Of a stretch of DNA of 64,000 nt, positions 30,602 to 44,014 are shown one piece after another. Under the pieces are notes generated by a model. It did not search any database, was not told the DNA's origin, and saw nothing but the letters and a program-made list of their open reading frames with translations. Both the position numbers and the translations under genes were made by a program. Each line of letters begins with the position of its first letter. Within the stretch, counting starts at the first letter, position 1. Origin of the DNA: Beroe forskalii. Its lineage: Eukaryota > Ctenophora > Nuda > Beroida > Beroidae. Location: positions 62,001 to 126,000 of the forward strand of contig WFMF01000170.1 in assembly GCA_011033025.1 (NCBI GenBank), written 5' to 3'.

Positions 30602-31790
30602 TCGTGCATTCATTCATTACTTTATTACTGGTTATGCGTGCTTGGGATGGATTATCTGGGTGACTGCACCTAACGAGTAACGACGAACCAAGAACTGCAA
30701 CAGATATCTACCATTTTATATTTTGATTAGAGCTAATTACTCGATGGTAAAATACTACTCACAATTCGAGACACTAGTATAGAAAAATAATGCTCAAAAT
30801 TATATATAGTAAGATGGAATAATAATGCTCGGTTATTGAATTTTGTTTACTTTAGTAGCAGGATTGGTGTAAGGTTTTAGTTCTAATTCGAAACCTTATG
30901 TAATTAGAAAGTTTTTCCACGTTTCAGCCTATTGATTCATGATTCTACGATAGTTTTTCAATAGTGTATATATGAATTGTTATGCTTACAGACCTGAAGA
31001 TGTCGCTGAACGGCAAAATTAATTCTAAACTTGAAGAATGTCATAGTTTATCTTGTACCAGAACAACCTTGTGAAGAGATGATGAATAAATTATTGAACT
31101 ATGCAACTGCTATAAAGCGACACAATCCTTGAAACATAGTGAGTAAGTGCAGAGACATATATGCCCTATATATATATGGTGAAATACTGCATTAAGCCAA
31201 ACTCCTTGGATACCACCCCACCCAGTCTATATTGCACAATGCACATTAATCCAATAACACTAACTGATAACACTAACTGATAACACTATCTCAAATTTTG
31301 GGACTCATTTTTTGTCGTTGATATTCATTATGAGTTCAATAAAATTTATATGTTCCACAAGGCTTCAAAACGTATGCTTTTCATGTGCACTTTCTCACAA
31401 TTTGAGTAAATGATTTCGCTTCAAATTTTAAATTTAATTCTAAGATTTCGCTTCAAATTTTAGATTTAATTTCTAAGAATTTCCTATGAGTAACTACAAA
31501 AATACAGATGCGGCCCATTTTGGATAGCTCCCGAGGGCGCAGCTCGAGGATCTATCCGGTTTTAATCTGCAGCCCGTGGGGCGAGGTTCTTAACAAATAT
31601 GGGCCCGATCAGGCAAGTGTCTATGTATTATAGACCCGCATGAAAATCCAGCATATCCACAGAGGCGTCTATAATGCGAGTAACTGCATTTTGAGAAATT
31701 TTGGAGCCCACCATCACGTAAATAAGGGCATAAGGTCTCTGATTTCCGCCTATTCAGAAACTCTAAGCTACTAATTAATTCTTAGTTATA
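30602..31790. other. No gene seen
   Basis: AT-rich. A 12-bp tandem (AACTGATAACACT) lies at 31258-31290. Confidence 0.5.
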
Positions 31791-31795
31791 TACCT

Positions 31796-31880
31796 TAGTG
31801 GTAGAAATTATGAGCCGTTTTAGTTATGACAAATGAAATTATGATCAGTACCACTATGATCGAGAAATTTCAGTGATTAC
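31796..31880 (+). mobile_element. Left end of a second mariner-like MITE copy
   Basis: CCTTAGTGGTAGAAATTATG after a TA, followed by ACAAATGAAATTATGATCAG, matches the left end of the element at 3584. The match is lost where the consensus quality collapses. Confidence 0.7.
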
Positions 31881-31884
31881 CTGA

Positions 31885-34800
31885 CACGACCAAGTACTCT
31901 GGCCCCCTTTCCCTTCCCAAATTTTGGCCCCGGGCCCCGGCAAAATTTTTGCCTTTTTAATTGGGTTTCCAGAATTTCCAAAAACTTTGTTTAATTTGGG
32001 AAAAAACTGGAAACACAAAATTTAATTAAATAAATTTTTCAAATTTATTTTAAAAAAGATTTTTTTTAAAAAGAAAAAAAAAGAGGAAAAAAAAACGTAA
32101 AAACCCGGAAATTTTTATGAATTTTGAATCCCTTTGCCAAGAACCCGAACTCGGTCGTTTTCTTTATTTTCACCATTTTTGTACTATAATAATTAAAATT
32201 CTTTGATTGCTCACAGAAGTTGGGGAATTTTTAAAACCGATTATTTTAGAATATGGCAGCCCCAAACCTGTTTTGCCTAATGTCGAGGTTTAACCCTAAC
32301 CCCCCTGTTCTACTCTAAATGTCCAAAAGATCATTTTGGTGACCAAAACCCTCGATCATCCCTTTTAACGTACCTGATCAAAAATTGTTTTTGTTTAGGA
32401 AAATTTGGGGCCCAGATATTATTGGGGGAAATTTTTGTGGGCCAAAAATTTTGATCATTTTGTTAAAATAAAAATTTGTAAGAACATGATTTTACCACTA
32501 AAAAGGGGCCCCATGTTGCCTATTCACAAAGGAAACAGACCCCAGACCAAAACCCGGAAGTTTTGAAGAACAAACCCAAACTCCTTTAATTTTATTTTTA
32601 AAAATTTTTTTTTATGTTTTTTGCATAAAACTATAAACCCCTATAGATAAGAATTTTTGGGTCCCCCTATTTTATCTTAACTTACATAAGGTCTGATTGG
32701 CAACCCCAAAACAAAATTTTTTTAGAGGACAAAATTTTATTTTTTTAAAAGAATTTTTTTTACCTGTTTAATTTTGAAAGGTTCCCAAAGGTTTTGTACC
32801 AAACCCCTCCGATCCCGTTCGATCTTTTTTAGGGTTTTTAAATTAAATGGTACGTTTTTAAAGGGTTACTTTGCACCTTTTAGGAAAAACAGCATTATTA
32901 ATCAAAAATTTTTTCGAAATTCAAAAAACCCCGAGAATGTTCTAAGCCCAAAAGGGGTTGGGGAAAATTTGTTGAACCGAAACTTTTCTGCCCGGGAAAT
33001 TTGAAGATGTCATTTTTGAATTTTTTGGTCCCAAAATTTAAAAAAATTGAAAGTAAATTTATTTTTAAAAAACCAAAATTTTTGGGAAAAACCCAAAGAA
33101 GATCAAAAGCTCATAGGGATATTAGATTTTTAAACCCTTTTTAAAAAACCCGAAATAAAACCATATACCCTTTGGTTTAAAGTAAACATTAAACAATATG
33201 CTTTTCTGGGCCCCAAGTGAAATTTTAAGAAAAATTTCCCTTTTAAAAAGGTATCATAAAAATTTTTTTCCCCCTTCCCCCAGATTTCCGGGTGGGGAAC
33301 CCGGACCCCATGGGCATGACATTCTACGCTTTAGTTTTTAAAAAGATTTTGGGGGGTCCTTGGAAGGGCCTTCGATTGAATGAACCATTTTTCCGACTGA
33401 TATTCTTTAGGGGAAAAAATAAATTGTTTTTTTATTTCCTATTTTTGGCAATAAAAATGTAAAATTTAACTAAAATTTCTTGAAATTATTGGGCGGGGGT
33501 ATTTTTTGCGGGTTTAAGGGGAAAAAGGGTTTAAGCTTAAGATTTTGCTTTTGGTATATATTATTTTTTAAAATTTATCTTAAATAAATTTTGAAAAAAA
33601 TTTTTTTTTGGGTTTAATATTTTTTTTTCAAAGTTTAAAATTTGATATTGTTTTTTTTTTAAATTTTATTAAAAAGGAAATTACAAAATGATTTGAATTT
33701 TCTTGAACTTATGCCAATTTTTTTATAAAATTAAAATTTTAAAATTTCCAAAATATCGCAATTTGTTAAACTTTTTGAGGGATTAAAATTTTTAAAAGCC
33801 TGATCAAAACAAAATTTGGTTTTAAAACAACCTTTTTTCCCCCCTTTGACCCTTTTTTTAAGTTTTAAATTCTTTTTTCTACTCCCCATTTCCCAAAACC
33901 AAAAAAATTTTGGGACAACTTCCCAGCCCTTTGGCCCCTTTTTCCCTTTAAATCCTGGCCCTAAATCCCCGGCAAAAATTTGGTTTTTTGCCCCCGCTTT
34001 ACCATTTTTGGAAAAAAACGGTGGGGCTATTAATTTAAGGGGAAAAGGGCAACCCTTTTTTGGGGCCAAAGTGTAGACCACGACTTTGGTTTTCTATCAT
34101 GAAAGTCAGGGAAAAATCCCTGGTAAAAACCCATAAAGGGTTTTTTTTTGAAAAAGTTGTTATTTCCCCCATGGAAGGCTTCGGGCCCCAACTGCCCTCA
34201 TTTTTTTTTACCTTGATGCTTTTGACTGATGAGCGGCCTTTTTCCAAAAAGAAAATATTTGGTTTTTTCCGGCAAGTAAACCCAACTTGAGCGATCACCG
34301 TGAAAGGGAAAAAAAACCCATTTATTGTTTCTGATATCATTAGGGTGGCCATTGCTTTGTAACAAAAAATTTTTTGGGAAATTTGGGTTTTTATATAAAA
34401 CGGGGTTAGGGCCATTTTGGTGGGATTGAAATTTGGTTGAGTTACCCAAAAAAGGGTAAATTTTTACAATTTTCAAATTTTTCCCTAATTCAAAAATAAA
34501 TTTTGGGAAATTTTTTTGATGGGGATGTTTCCCCCAATTCCCTGGGAATTTTAAAAAAAAAAATTTGGGAGTCGGGAACTTCAGAAATTTTGAAAAATTT
34601 TAGAAAATGGGAAAACCCGTTAAAAGCTCATCCTTTTTATAAAATTTATTTAAAAACCCCACCCCAAATTTTTACGTTTTAATTTTTTTTATGTTTTTTT
34701 ATCGGGCAAAAAAAACTTATAAAACAATTTCCTTTAATGTTTTTAGTTTTTTAACCCCCCCAAAAAAAGTTAAAGGAAATTTGAAGATTTCAATTTTACA

Positions 34801-37800
34801 AAATTTAGGGAAAATTTGAAAAAACACTTTTCTTTTTTGTCTGTACAGGGGGAAAAAGAAAAAAATTTGTAATATTTCCCCCCAAAAATTAAAAAGAAGT
34901 TATAGTTTTAAAGAGATTTGGTTTTTTTGAGGGATGAAAACCCCCGGGCAACCGAAAGGGGGAGCAGTTGTTTTGGGAAAAGGATGTACCCCCGTTAAGT
35001 GCTGGTTCCGGGGTTTCCAAAAAATACGGGTTTTGTCAAACTGTGAATGCGTCCAAAATTTCCCCTATTAACTGTAAATTACCGATGTTGGGGACGGGCG
35101 AAAGCGTTTTTACCACGACGAAACCCCATTTTTTTTTTCAAAACCTTTGGCCACGGGGGCTCCAAAAGGAAGGGCCCGCCCCCCCCGGGCCGAGGCGTCC
35201 CACATTTTGGGCTATAACCCCCCATTTTGGGGCGGGTTTGGGCCCAACAACTTTAAAAAAAACCACAAAAACCGAATTTTGTTCTTCGATAAAAAGGGAT
35301 TTAAATTTTGCAAGGAAAAAAAGGTGGCCAAAATGGTGGCCGAAATGGCCTTTACCTTTTTTAAAAAAAAAAAAATTATTTTCGGAGCCCCCCGGGCCCC
35401 CCGGGCGAGATGCCAACCCTTTCCCGAAGGGGGGGGCCCTTTTCGCGGCGCGTCGTCAAAGGGGCCCACCCAAAAATTCAAACACACCTTTCGGGCTTTT
35501 TTGGGGGGGTCAGCGCACCACGAGGCGGTCTGTCCCTGTCCCCGCCAAACAAGGGTCCTTTTAACGAAGAAAACCCCATTCCCGAAACCGGTCAACGTCA
35601 TGGTTAAAAGGAAAAGACATTAGGGGAAAAAAAATTAAAATAAGGGGTTTTTTTTAAAAGGAGAAGGAAAATCCGTTTAAATCATAAAAATTTTAAAGTT
35701 AATTTGGGCAAAGGATATATGCAAAATTTTTCGACAATTTTTTTTTTGAAAAATCCGGAATTTTGGGGAATTTATTTTCCCAAATCAGTGGGGATGTTTC
35801 CCCTGGATAATTTAAATTTGGGGTGTTTTAAAAATGATGCAAAGTGTTTTAAATTTTTTTTTTATCCCCGAAAAAAAAAAAAGTTATTTTTGTCAAATAA
35901 GGTTTTTTTCCAAAAATTGAAGTTAACAGATTTGAGGAAAAATCCTTTTGGCCAAGAGAGGGCATCAACAATCTCTTCATAGTTGTTTTCCAAAATTCCC
36001 AAACTTTTATTTTTTTCAGGCTTGATTTTGACAGCTTTAAGTTATTGGACGCCTTGTTAAAATTGTTTTTTAAAGTCAATTTATTATATTAGATTGAAGT
36101 GAGATGGCAATACCATTTATTTTTTTATTTTCCTCCCATTGCCATTTGTGAATACAAAGGCAAATGAGAAGGGTTGCAAAAGATCGGGTTTTGGGGAGGG
36201 AGAAATAGGATATGTTATATACCAGTTTGCAATACATCTGATTTCTGGAAATGCCCGATTGTCCTTATAATATCAGCGAAAATGTCCCCCCCTCCTCCCC
36301 CCTCCTCCCTCCCCCGTCCCCATGTCACATAAATCTTAAATAACTTTAATTTTGGACTGTCAGTTGTCAAAGATAAATCTTGGTTGATTCCCCTCATCTT
36401 TCCAACGAAATCCCAAAAATTTAAAGTGAAATTTCTAAATTTGATTAGGTGTTGAAGAATTCGTGTTTAAAAGTTAAAAACTTAGTTGAGTTGGTAGATT
36501 TTTAGGGAAAAGCCGGGTTTTGTTCAGAATTGTCAAAAGCATAACCTTTAGAGTTTCTGGATTCGACTAAATTTAGAAATACTTTTATGGAAAAATTTTG
36601 TTTTTTGGGAAAAGGGAGACAAATTGAAAGCCTTTTTAAATTTTTGAAGTCAGTGTAAACAAAAAACTTTGAAAATACATTTTTGAATAAATGACACATT
36701 TTGTTTTGGCGAAACCCAAGAAAATTTCCTTTCTAAAAACCTTGCGGTGCAACCCCAAAGGGGAAACGGCCAATTAAATTTTCTCGGGGGCCCGGGCCCC
36801 TTCCATGGGGGAAATTTTTAACCCCCTTCTCGATCTTTTTTATTTTTTCTGATGCAAAGGTTACATCAAGCATCAGGGGGAAAAGTGGCCTCTGCCCCTT
36901 TACGGGAACAACAATTGTGTCGGTGCAGGCGCAATTCTTGTTATTATTATTATTATTATATGATAATTTGATCAATTCAAAAATACCAATTCAAAAGTTT
37001 GACTGAATCAATTGGAATGAATAAAAAAAAGATAAACACTTAAAATTGTACATGCTTAAACTTTTAATTAATTTAATGGATTAAGTGGATACACTGGTAA
37101 TCTTGTTGCCCTGGCAGTATATTTTTCACCCACCTTTGCACTGATTAAGAACTACACTTTTTAAAATCCTGGCTGCAGAGAGTATATAAAATTTGATTTC
37201 CAAATGAGTTGATGAAAATAAATATATTGTTGCTTTTAATAATCCAGGATGTGTGTTCTGTAAACCACCAAATCTTTTTATCAGACAGGCAACAAAGAAA
37301 CTATCAGCAGCATTGATAAACTGCCAACTGAGTTGCTTGCCTTACATTTTCTATGATAAACTTTACCTGATCTTGTTATTCTTGTTTGTGTGTGGTTCTA
37401 ATTTTCTGGAATGGACAAATGTTTTTATAACCCAGTAAAATGTTACTGAGAATGATTAAAGAGAATGGGCAAAGAAAAGATGGGAAACTGGTATATTAAA
37501 ACCAACCCCTTCAAAATCCCATGATGCATGTTGATATTTCCCAAACAAACCTTTTTGTTTTCAAAAAATTCCTGATACCCAAATTTTTTGGAAAAAACCC
37601 AAAATAAAACAAAAAATTAAATTTTAATTTTCTGACAGTTGAAAAGTTGCAAAAAGGGGGAATGATAGCATCATAAGTTTTTGCCAATGTCAAATTCATT
37701 TTGCAAATAAAATTAGAAGGGGTTCATAGGCCCCCCTTCCCATTTTCCCAGTCCCCAAGGGGTTGGATAATGCTACATTTTGAGGGGGTTTAAGTTGTTT

Positions 37801-38655
37801 TCTTTCCCTTCGAAAAAACCCCATTTTGATAGAATATATAACAAAAATGTTTCCAAAAAATTTTTTCCCAATTTAATAGAAGTGAATAAAGGGGAAAAGT
37901 AAAATGTTTTGAGGGTGGGAAAAGCCCTTCCCCCCCTGGCTTTGGGTTTTTCTTTATTCATGACCTATAACCCAAAAATTTAACAATTTCATATTTACAA
38001 AGGAGGGAAAACCATTGAAAAATAACATTCCCCGACATGTAAAGGCATCCCAAAATTTTTATCTATAAAGGGTTTTAGGGGGTTTTTAAATCATTTAAAA
38101 AAAAATACTGCAATCCAAATTTTTCCCAAAATTTAAAAATTTACATAAAAAGGGGAAGACTAAACTTGAATCATCAACCGGGTTTTCTACAGTTTGAAAC
38201 CCCCCCAAAAACCCATTCAATATATATACCCCTATATCACCCCAAAAAAAAAGGTGTTAAACCCAGTCAAAAAAGGGGCCCCCCCCAGCCAAGACCAAAA
38301 TGATTGATAAATAGCCCAAAAAACCCTCAAAAAGGGGGTCAACCAAAAAAAGTGACTGTCACCTCCTTAGCCCCCTCAAAAAGGGCCCCCTAACCCAAAA
38401 AAAAGTGATTGTGGGATCCCAAAACCCAACCAAAGGCCCCCAGTCAAAAAANNNNNNNNNNNNNNNNNNNNNNNNNNNNNNNNNNNNNNNNNNNNNNNNN
38501 NNNNNNNNNNNNNNNNNNNNNNNNNNNNNNNNNNNNNNNNNNNNNNNNNNNTTTTTTAGGAAATCTTTAAAAAGAAAAAAAAAAATTTTCAAATTTTTAG
38601 GGGAAAAGCCTAACCCCCTTAAAAAAAAAAAAACCCCAAAGGGGTCAAAAAATTT
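31885..38655. other. Low-quality consensus; no genes called
   Basis: Homopolymer runs of A, T, G and C dominate (AAAATTTTTGGGGCCCC style), with almost no ordinary sequence texture. Frames occur on all strands without codon character. Better-looking patches lie near 36.1-36.4 and 36.9-37.5 kb. The collapse begins and ends abruptly around a gap, pointing to uncorrected low-coverage reads rather than biology. Confidence 0.85.
38452..38551. other. Assembly gap, 100 N
   Basis: Exactly 100 N, the conventional size for a gap of unknown length. Confidence 0.99.
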
Positions 38656-39026
38656 TGACATTAATGAAAGAATGAAAGATACTGAAAAATCTTAAATCCA
38701 TGTAGTCAAATTATGGAAGTAAATGGAAACAAATCAAGAAAATTTTGAATTTCACTTGAAAATTTGAAGTGGCAGGATCAAGTGTGAAACTTAAGGTCCA
38801 TGAAGTTTTCGGTCTATGAAACTTAAGTCCTTCATAATTATGTCCAATTAGGTAGTCAATTGTATAGGCAAGCCACAAACCTTCCTATTTTCCTAACATC
38901 CCTATCCTAGGTCTTTGATCAAGGTTAAGCTTACTTCATCAGTGTATTGGAAATCCAAATAGATTTTGATGAAACACCAAAAATAGTACTGTGTTATGAG
39001 AGTTAGTAAAGCAAAAGGTTAGGCAC

Positions 39027-39181
39027 CTGCATCATTCCACGTCGATGGAATGAATTGATCAAATGAAAACGCCGATTGCTCACGTTTGCTGTTTTGCGCG
39101 GAAGTCATCATAAAAGTGTATTGTGTGCGTTTTTCATTTGATCAGTCCATTCGATGGACGTGGAACAATGAAACCACCTTA
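39027..39181. repeat. 155-bp palindromic repeat, left copy
   Basis: ATTCCACGTCGATGGAATGA, then TTGATCAAATGAAAACGC pairs with GCGTTTTTCATTTGATCAGT, then CCATTCGATGGACGTGGAA. The same sequence in the same orientation, with about one difference, is at 43415-43569. By itself it looks like a MITE; as a pair it brackets the duplicated LINE-bearing units. Confidence 0.85.
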
Positions 39182-39201
39182 GATAGATAGATAGATAGAT
39201 G
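39180..39201. repeat. TAGA microsatellite
   Basis: Five TAGA units immediately after the palindromic repeat. Confidence 0.9.
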
Positions 39202-39626
39202 ACGGAAGGCTTACTAAAGCCCCCGTAGTGCCCCCAACACACAGGATTGGAGGACATATATGCCCGACCATACCCTTCCAGAAACATAGGCCGACATGGT
39301 TCCTTGGTGGTATGCGAGCAGTAATCATATTTAGTACTCCAGTGAGTACGTCTCTGCATTAGCATAGCTCTAGTGCAGAGATATGATTGTGATGACTGCA
39401 GTCGGCCCTGTCTAGTGAAACCAGGTAGGATGGGGGTCTCTATAATGACTGATCCAGTGTTCTGGTAGTTCCATGCTCCAACTGCTGCAACAATGCCCTC
39501 AAAAAGTTAGTGCTGCGCATAGGGTTCTCCATTGGCTAGTGCCTATGCACAGCCGATTACAGGGAGGCCTGCACACTGCACAGGGGACATGATCGATTTG
39601 TTCTAGGGAGTAGTCCTGAAAGAGTT

Positions 39627-41535
39627 GCTGAAAGGTTTCCTGAAAGGGTTGGTCGTTGAGACTTTTTATGGTAACAACATAACTGATAAGTTGCATGCAG
39701 CATGCGCCGCGACGTTTCGCATGTGCTAGCGCCTCATGATAAGCTCGAAAATGATTTGAATAGGTAATTGGTGCCACTGCATTGTTCCTTTTCACAACGA
39801 ATGCACCTCACAGAAAAACACTGTTCTCCTGTGTACGTTGTATACTGTGTAACTGGGTTGCCATAGTCTGGTCACGGCATCCGTAAGACCCAGTGCCCCA
39901 TACTGTTCTCGCACCCTTGAAGCTGCGGCTGCACCCCTGGTCTCATCACCCAGTGAAGATGGTGAGTCCGAGACAGTATGGGTCCCTCCCCCATGGTGAG
40001 TGGCGGTAACTGCCATTCATTAGTTGTCGAGGCAGGCTAATACACAGTGATTACCTGGCAGAGCACACCAGGTAGACCCTCCTGATCAGGTTCTGAGCAG
40101 GGGGGTCAACTCGTTTCTTTCCTGGCTTTTTCATTTCACTCACTCATCTCACTTTAGGGCGCCAGCTTGACTGGCCAAAACGTTAGAATAAACGCCAACA
40201 CACATCTCCTCTCCAACTTTCACAAACTCCCTCCACACCAAATGCTAGACAGGGCAAATAACCATTGTAAAGTGACACTTCGATATTTATCTAACTAAGC
40301 TACACAATAATAAAACTAACAACAGAAATCTATGCATCCTTCTCAAAAATAATTACTGGACACAATAACCTCAATAGTCACCTACACAGATTGAATATGG
40401 CACTTGATCCTCTTTGTGATTACTGTGACTTACAAAACTGCGGAATTGACCCCATTTTCTGCCCGGATGAGACAGCAATGCACATTCTAGAAGAAATTCC
40501 AGCCTTCTCCCTACAGAGAATTTACCACTTCCAAGACCATAATATTAAACTATAAGATAATTAACTCTAAGCAGCCACTATCAACAACCCTGCACAAAAT
40601 AACAAATTCTTCACAAAATCCGCCTCTGCTTCAATAAAATCCCACAATTTACAGAGCCCATATCTCCAAGAAGATGAAATCCTGAAAAAATAAAAACCAA
40701 ATATAACAATATAACGTCCCAAAATACACACTTCTACCTACTTCTTATTTGGTCTCCAAAGAGCCACTAACTCTTTGGGCTGGGTTTATGCCCTTTTGTA
40801 CCTGGCTGAAGCTGCATCTTTGTGCAGTCAAAACAGAAGGGACTCTATGTTTTCAGACTACTGATGCAGACCATCTCAGGCGCCATTAGTCGGAGGGAGG
40901 TGGTACATAGCCACCTTCGGCTGATAGCTGACCTAATCTGCAGGCACGCCTGACTTGCTTTGCAGTCTGTTTGAAGCCACGGGCGTTGGTAGAATTCCAG
41001 ACCTGTGTGGTCCAGGACTGGGTTCTGCTCTCAGCTCAGGATATAACCTGGCAGTCGGGTGGCCTAAAAACTACCTAGGAGTTCACACCCTTGGCCTAGT
41101 GTATAGGGAAGTCTCTATGCTCTGCATGGCTGCCACCGGCCTGGTTGATTAAACCGACCTTGGCCATTTTACTAAGACTAAGGTGTAATTGGTGGGATCT
41201 GGGTGTGTTCGTTTGCATCTGTTTGCGATCAAAGTGGAGTTGTGACTCATAGTATACCTTGTGTTAATCTGCGTCAGATCACAGTCTCTGGAGATGCCTG
41301 AAGGGGAAGAGAGGAAAAGTAGCAGAACTGCAAGCAAGAAAAAGGGATTCAAGGGAACTGGGGAAGAAAGGGGTTACAGGGAAGGAAGAAGAGAGCCAAG
41401 GGAAAGGGCTGCGTGGTGTGAAGTAAGGTGAGGAGGTGAAAACAGGGGGGGGACAGAGAAGTGGGATGATATGGACACAGAGCTGGATGAGAGTCAGCTC
41501 TGTGCTGCATCATTCCACGTCGATGGAATGAATAT
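39627..41535 (+). repeat. Tandem unit A, about 1.9 kb
   Basis: Nearly identical to 41541-43440 with an offset of about 1914-1920. It ends in a 20-bp fragment of the palindromic repeat (about 41510-41532). It carries a more damaged copy of the LINE tail at about 40167-40555, with small insertions and losses relative to unit B. Confidence 0.9.
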
Positions 41536-41540
41536 AAGGT

Positions 41541-43440
41541 GGTGAAAGGTTTCCTGAAAGGGTTGGTCGTTGAGACTTTTATGGTAACAACATAACTGAT
41601 AAGCTGCATGCAGCATGCGCACGCACTGCATGCGCATGTGCTGCGCTCATGATAAGCTCGAAAATGATTTGAATAGGTGTAATTGGTGCCACTCGTGCAT
41701 TGTTCCTTTTCACAACCAATGCACCCTCGTACACAGGAACACTGTTCTCCTGTGTACGTTGTATACTGTGTAACTGGGTTGCCATAGTCTGGTCACGGCA
41801 TCCGTAAGACCCAGTGCCCCATACTGTTCTCGCACCCTTGAAGCTGCGGCTGCACCCCTGGTCTCATCACCCAGTGAAGATGGTGAGTCCGAGACAGTAT
41901 GGGTCCCTCCCCGCGGTGAGTGGCGGTAACTGCCATTCATTAGTTGTCGAGGCAGGCTAATACACAGTGATTACCTGGCAGAGCACACCAGGTAGACCCT
42001 CCTGATCAGGTTCTGAGCAGGGGGGTCAACTCGTTTCTTTCCTGGCTTTTTCATTTCACTCACTCATCTCACTTTAGGGCGCCAGCTTGACTGGCCAAAA
42101 CGTTAGAATAAACGCCAACACACATCTCCTCTCCAACTTTCACAAACTCCCTCCACACCATATGCTAGACAGGGCAAATAACCGTTGTAAAGTGACACTT
42201 GATATTTATTTAACTAAGCTACTAAAACTATCAACAGAAACCCTATGCATCCTTCTCAAAATAATTACTGGACACAATAACCTCAATAGTCACCTACACA
42301 GAATGAATTCTTGTGAATACTGTGACTTACAATACTGCGGAATTAACCCCGTTTTCTGCCCAGATGAGACAGCAATGCACATTCTAGAAGACTGTCCAGC
42401 CTTCTCCCTACAGCGAATTTACCACTTCCAAGACCATAGAAGTAAACTAGAAAACATAATTAACTTTTAGCAGCCACTCTCAAAAACCCTGCACAAAATA
42501 AAAAAATAATCTTCGCAAAATCCGTCTGCTTTAATAAAATTCCACAATTTACAGAGCCCATATCTCCAAGAAGATGAAATCCCTGAAAAATAAAACCAAA
42601 TATAACAATATAACGTCCCAAAATACACACTTCTACCTACTTCTTATTTGGTCTCCAAAGAGCCACTAACTCTTTTGGGCTGGGTTTATGCCCTTTGTAC
42701 CTGGCTGAAGCTGCATCTTTGTGCAGTCAAAACAGAAGGGACTCTATGTTTTCAGACTACTGATGCAGACCATCTCGTGCGTCATTAGTCGGAGGGAGGT
42801 GGTACATAGCCACCTTCGGCTGATAGCTGACCTAATCTGCAGGCACGCCCCTGACTTGCTTTGCAGTCTGTTTGAAGCCACGGGCGTTGGTAGAATTCCA
42901 GACCTGTGGTCCAGGACTGGGTTCTGCTCCCCAGCTCAGGATATAACCCGGCAGTCGGGTGGCCTAAAAACTACCTAGGAGTTCACACCCTTGGCCTAGT
43001 GTATAGGGAAGTCTCTATGCTCTGCATGGCTGCCACCGGCCTGGTTGATTAAACCGACCTTGGCCATTTTACTAAGACTAAGGTGTAATTGGTGGGATCT
43101 GGGTGTGTTCGTTTGCATCTGTTTGCGATCAAAGTGGAGTTGTGACTCATAGTATACCTTGTGTTAATCTGCGTGTCAGATCACAGTCTCTGGGAGATGC
43201 CTGAAGGGGGAAGAGAGGAGGAAAGTAGCAGAACTGCAAGCAAGAAAAGGGATTCAAGGGAACTGGGGAAGAAAGGGGTTACGAGGGAAGGAAGAAGAGA
43301 GCCAAGGAAAGGGCTGCGTGGTGTGAAGTAAGGTGAGGAGGGTGAAAACAGGGGGGGGGGGGACAGAGAAGTGGGATGATATGGACACAGAGCTGGATGA
43401 GAGTCAGCTCTGTGCTGCATCATTCCACGTCGATGGAATG
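41541..43440 (+). repeat. Tandem unit B, about 1.9 kb
   Basis: The second unit, ending in the full palindromic repeat at 43415. Outside the LINE tail it holds a conserved non-coding block (about 42640-43060) starting near GGGCTGGGTTTATGCCC, perhaps a 3' untranslated region. Confidence 0.9.
42087..42470 (+). pseudogene. LINE C-terminal fragment (RNase-H tail type)
   Basis: The frame of 127 codons holds LCILLKIITGHNNLNSHLHR, then CEYCDLQYCG and HILEDCPAFSLQRIYHF. LTGH-x-LN-x-HLHR followed by a CxxC and H-x4-C pattern is the usual tail of non-LTR retrotransposons with RNase H (I/Jockey-like groups). Only the tail is present; no reverse transcriptase or endonuclease lies in the window. The 5' limit of homology is unclear. 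Confidence 0.7.
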
Positions 43441-43569
43441 AATTGATCAAATGAAAACGCCGATTGCTCACGTTTGCTGTTTTGCGCGGAAGTCATCATA
43501 AAAGTGTATTGTGTGCGTTTTTCATTTGATCAGTCCATTCGATGGATGTGGAACAATGAAACCACCTTA
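43415..43569. repeat. 155-bp palindromic repeat, right copy
   Basis: Direct repeat of 39027-39181, almost identical, closing the 4.5-kb block. Confidence 0.85.
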
Positions 43570-44014
43570 TATTTGGTTGTGATTTTGTTGCAATTTCTCT
43601 CACCCTCATTTGATTTTGATTGAAATTACCAAAGTGACACATGGACTTGCAAGAGATTTTTCTGATTAAGCTGTTTTTGTTACATAGTTCTTTTTCTAAC
43701 AACTTTTTACTTTTGTGCTGAATAGAAGCAGTGCCTAGTGAGCTATGTAATATGCATTAGAAACTTAGATGTGGCAAAAATTTTAAATTATGATCTGTAT
43801 CACAGATGATAGGTGGGAGGAAGTTATTGATTCTTGGCCAAGTTTCCTGACCTAGAAGGCCCAACAGGCATTCTAGTTTATTTTTATATTTCAGTGACCC
43901 ATCAACTTTAGCCCAAGTGTATTGGGAAGCACTTCATTTAATTCTCATTCTTCATATTATGATTTTATGGATTGAAATTTTGCCAGGGTCATGATTTAGA
44001 GACTACATCAGACA
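43570..44014. other. No feature seen upstream of the next gene
   Basis: AT-rich sequence. No TATA box is evident. Confidence 0.4.

Noticed and set aside
32774-37961. Many frames of 60-200 codons on both strands
   Set aside because: They lie in low-quality homopolymer consensus and have no codon character.
39027-43569. LTR retroelement, from the 155-bp direct repeats
   Set aside because: The repeats are internally palindromic, lack TG...CA ends and enclose no gag, protease or integrase; the only coding piece is LINE-type.
39027-43569. Hammerhead-bearing Penelope or retrozyme element
   Set aside because: No CTGATGA...GAAA hammerhead core was seen in the terminal repeats.
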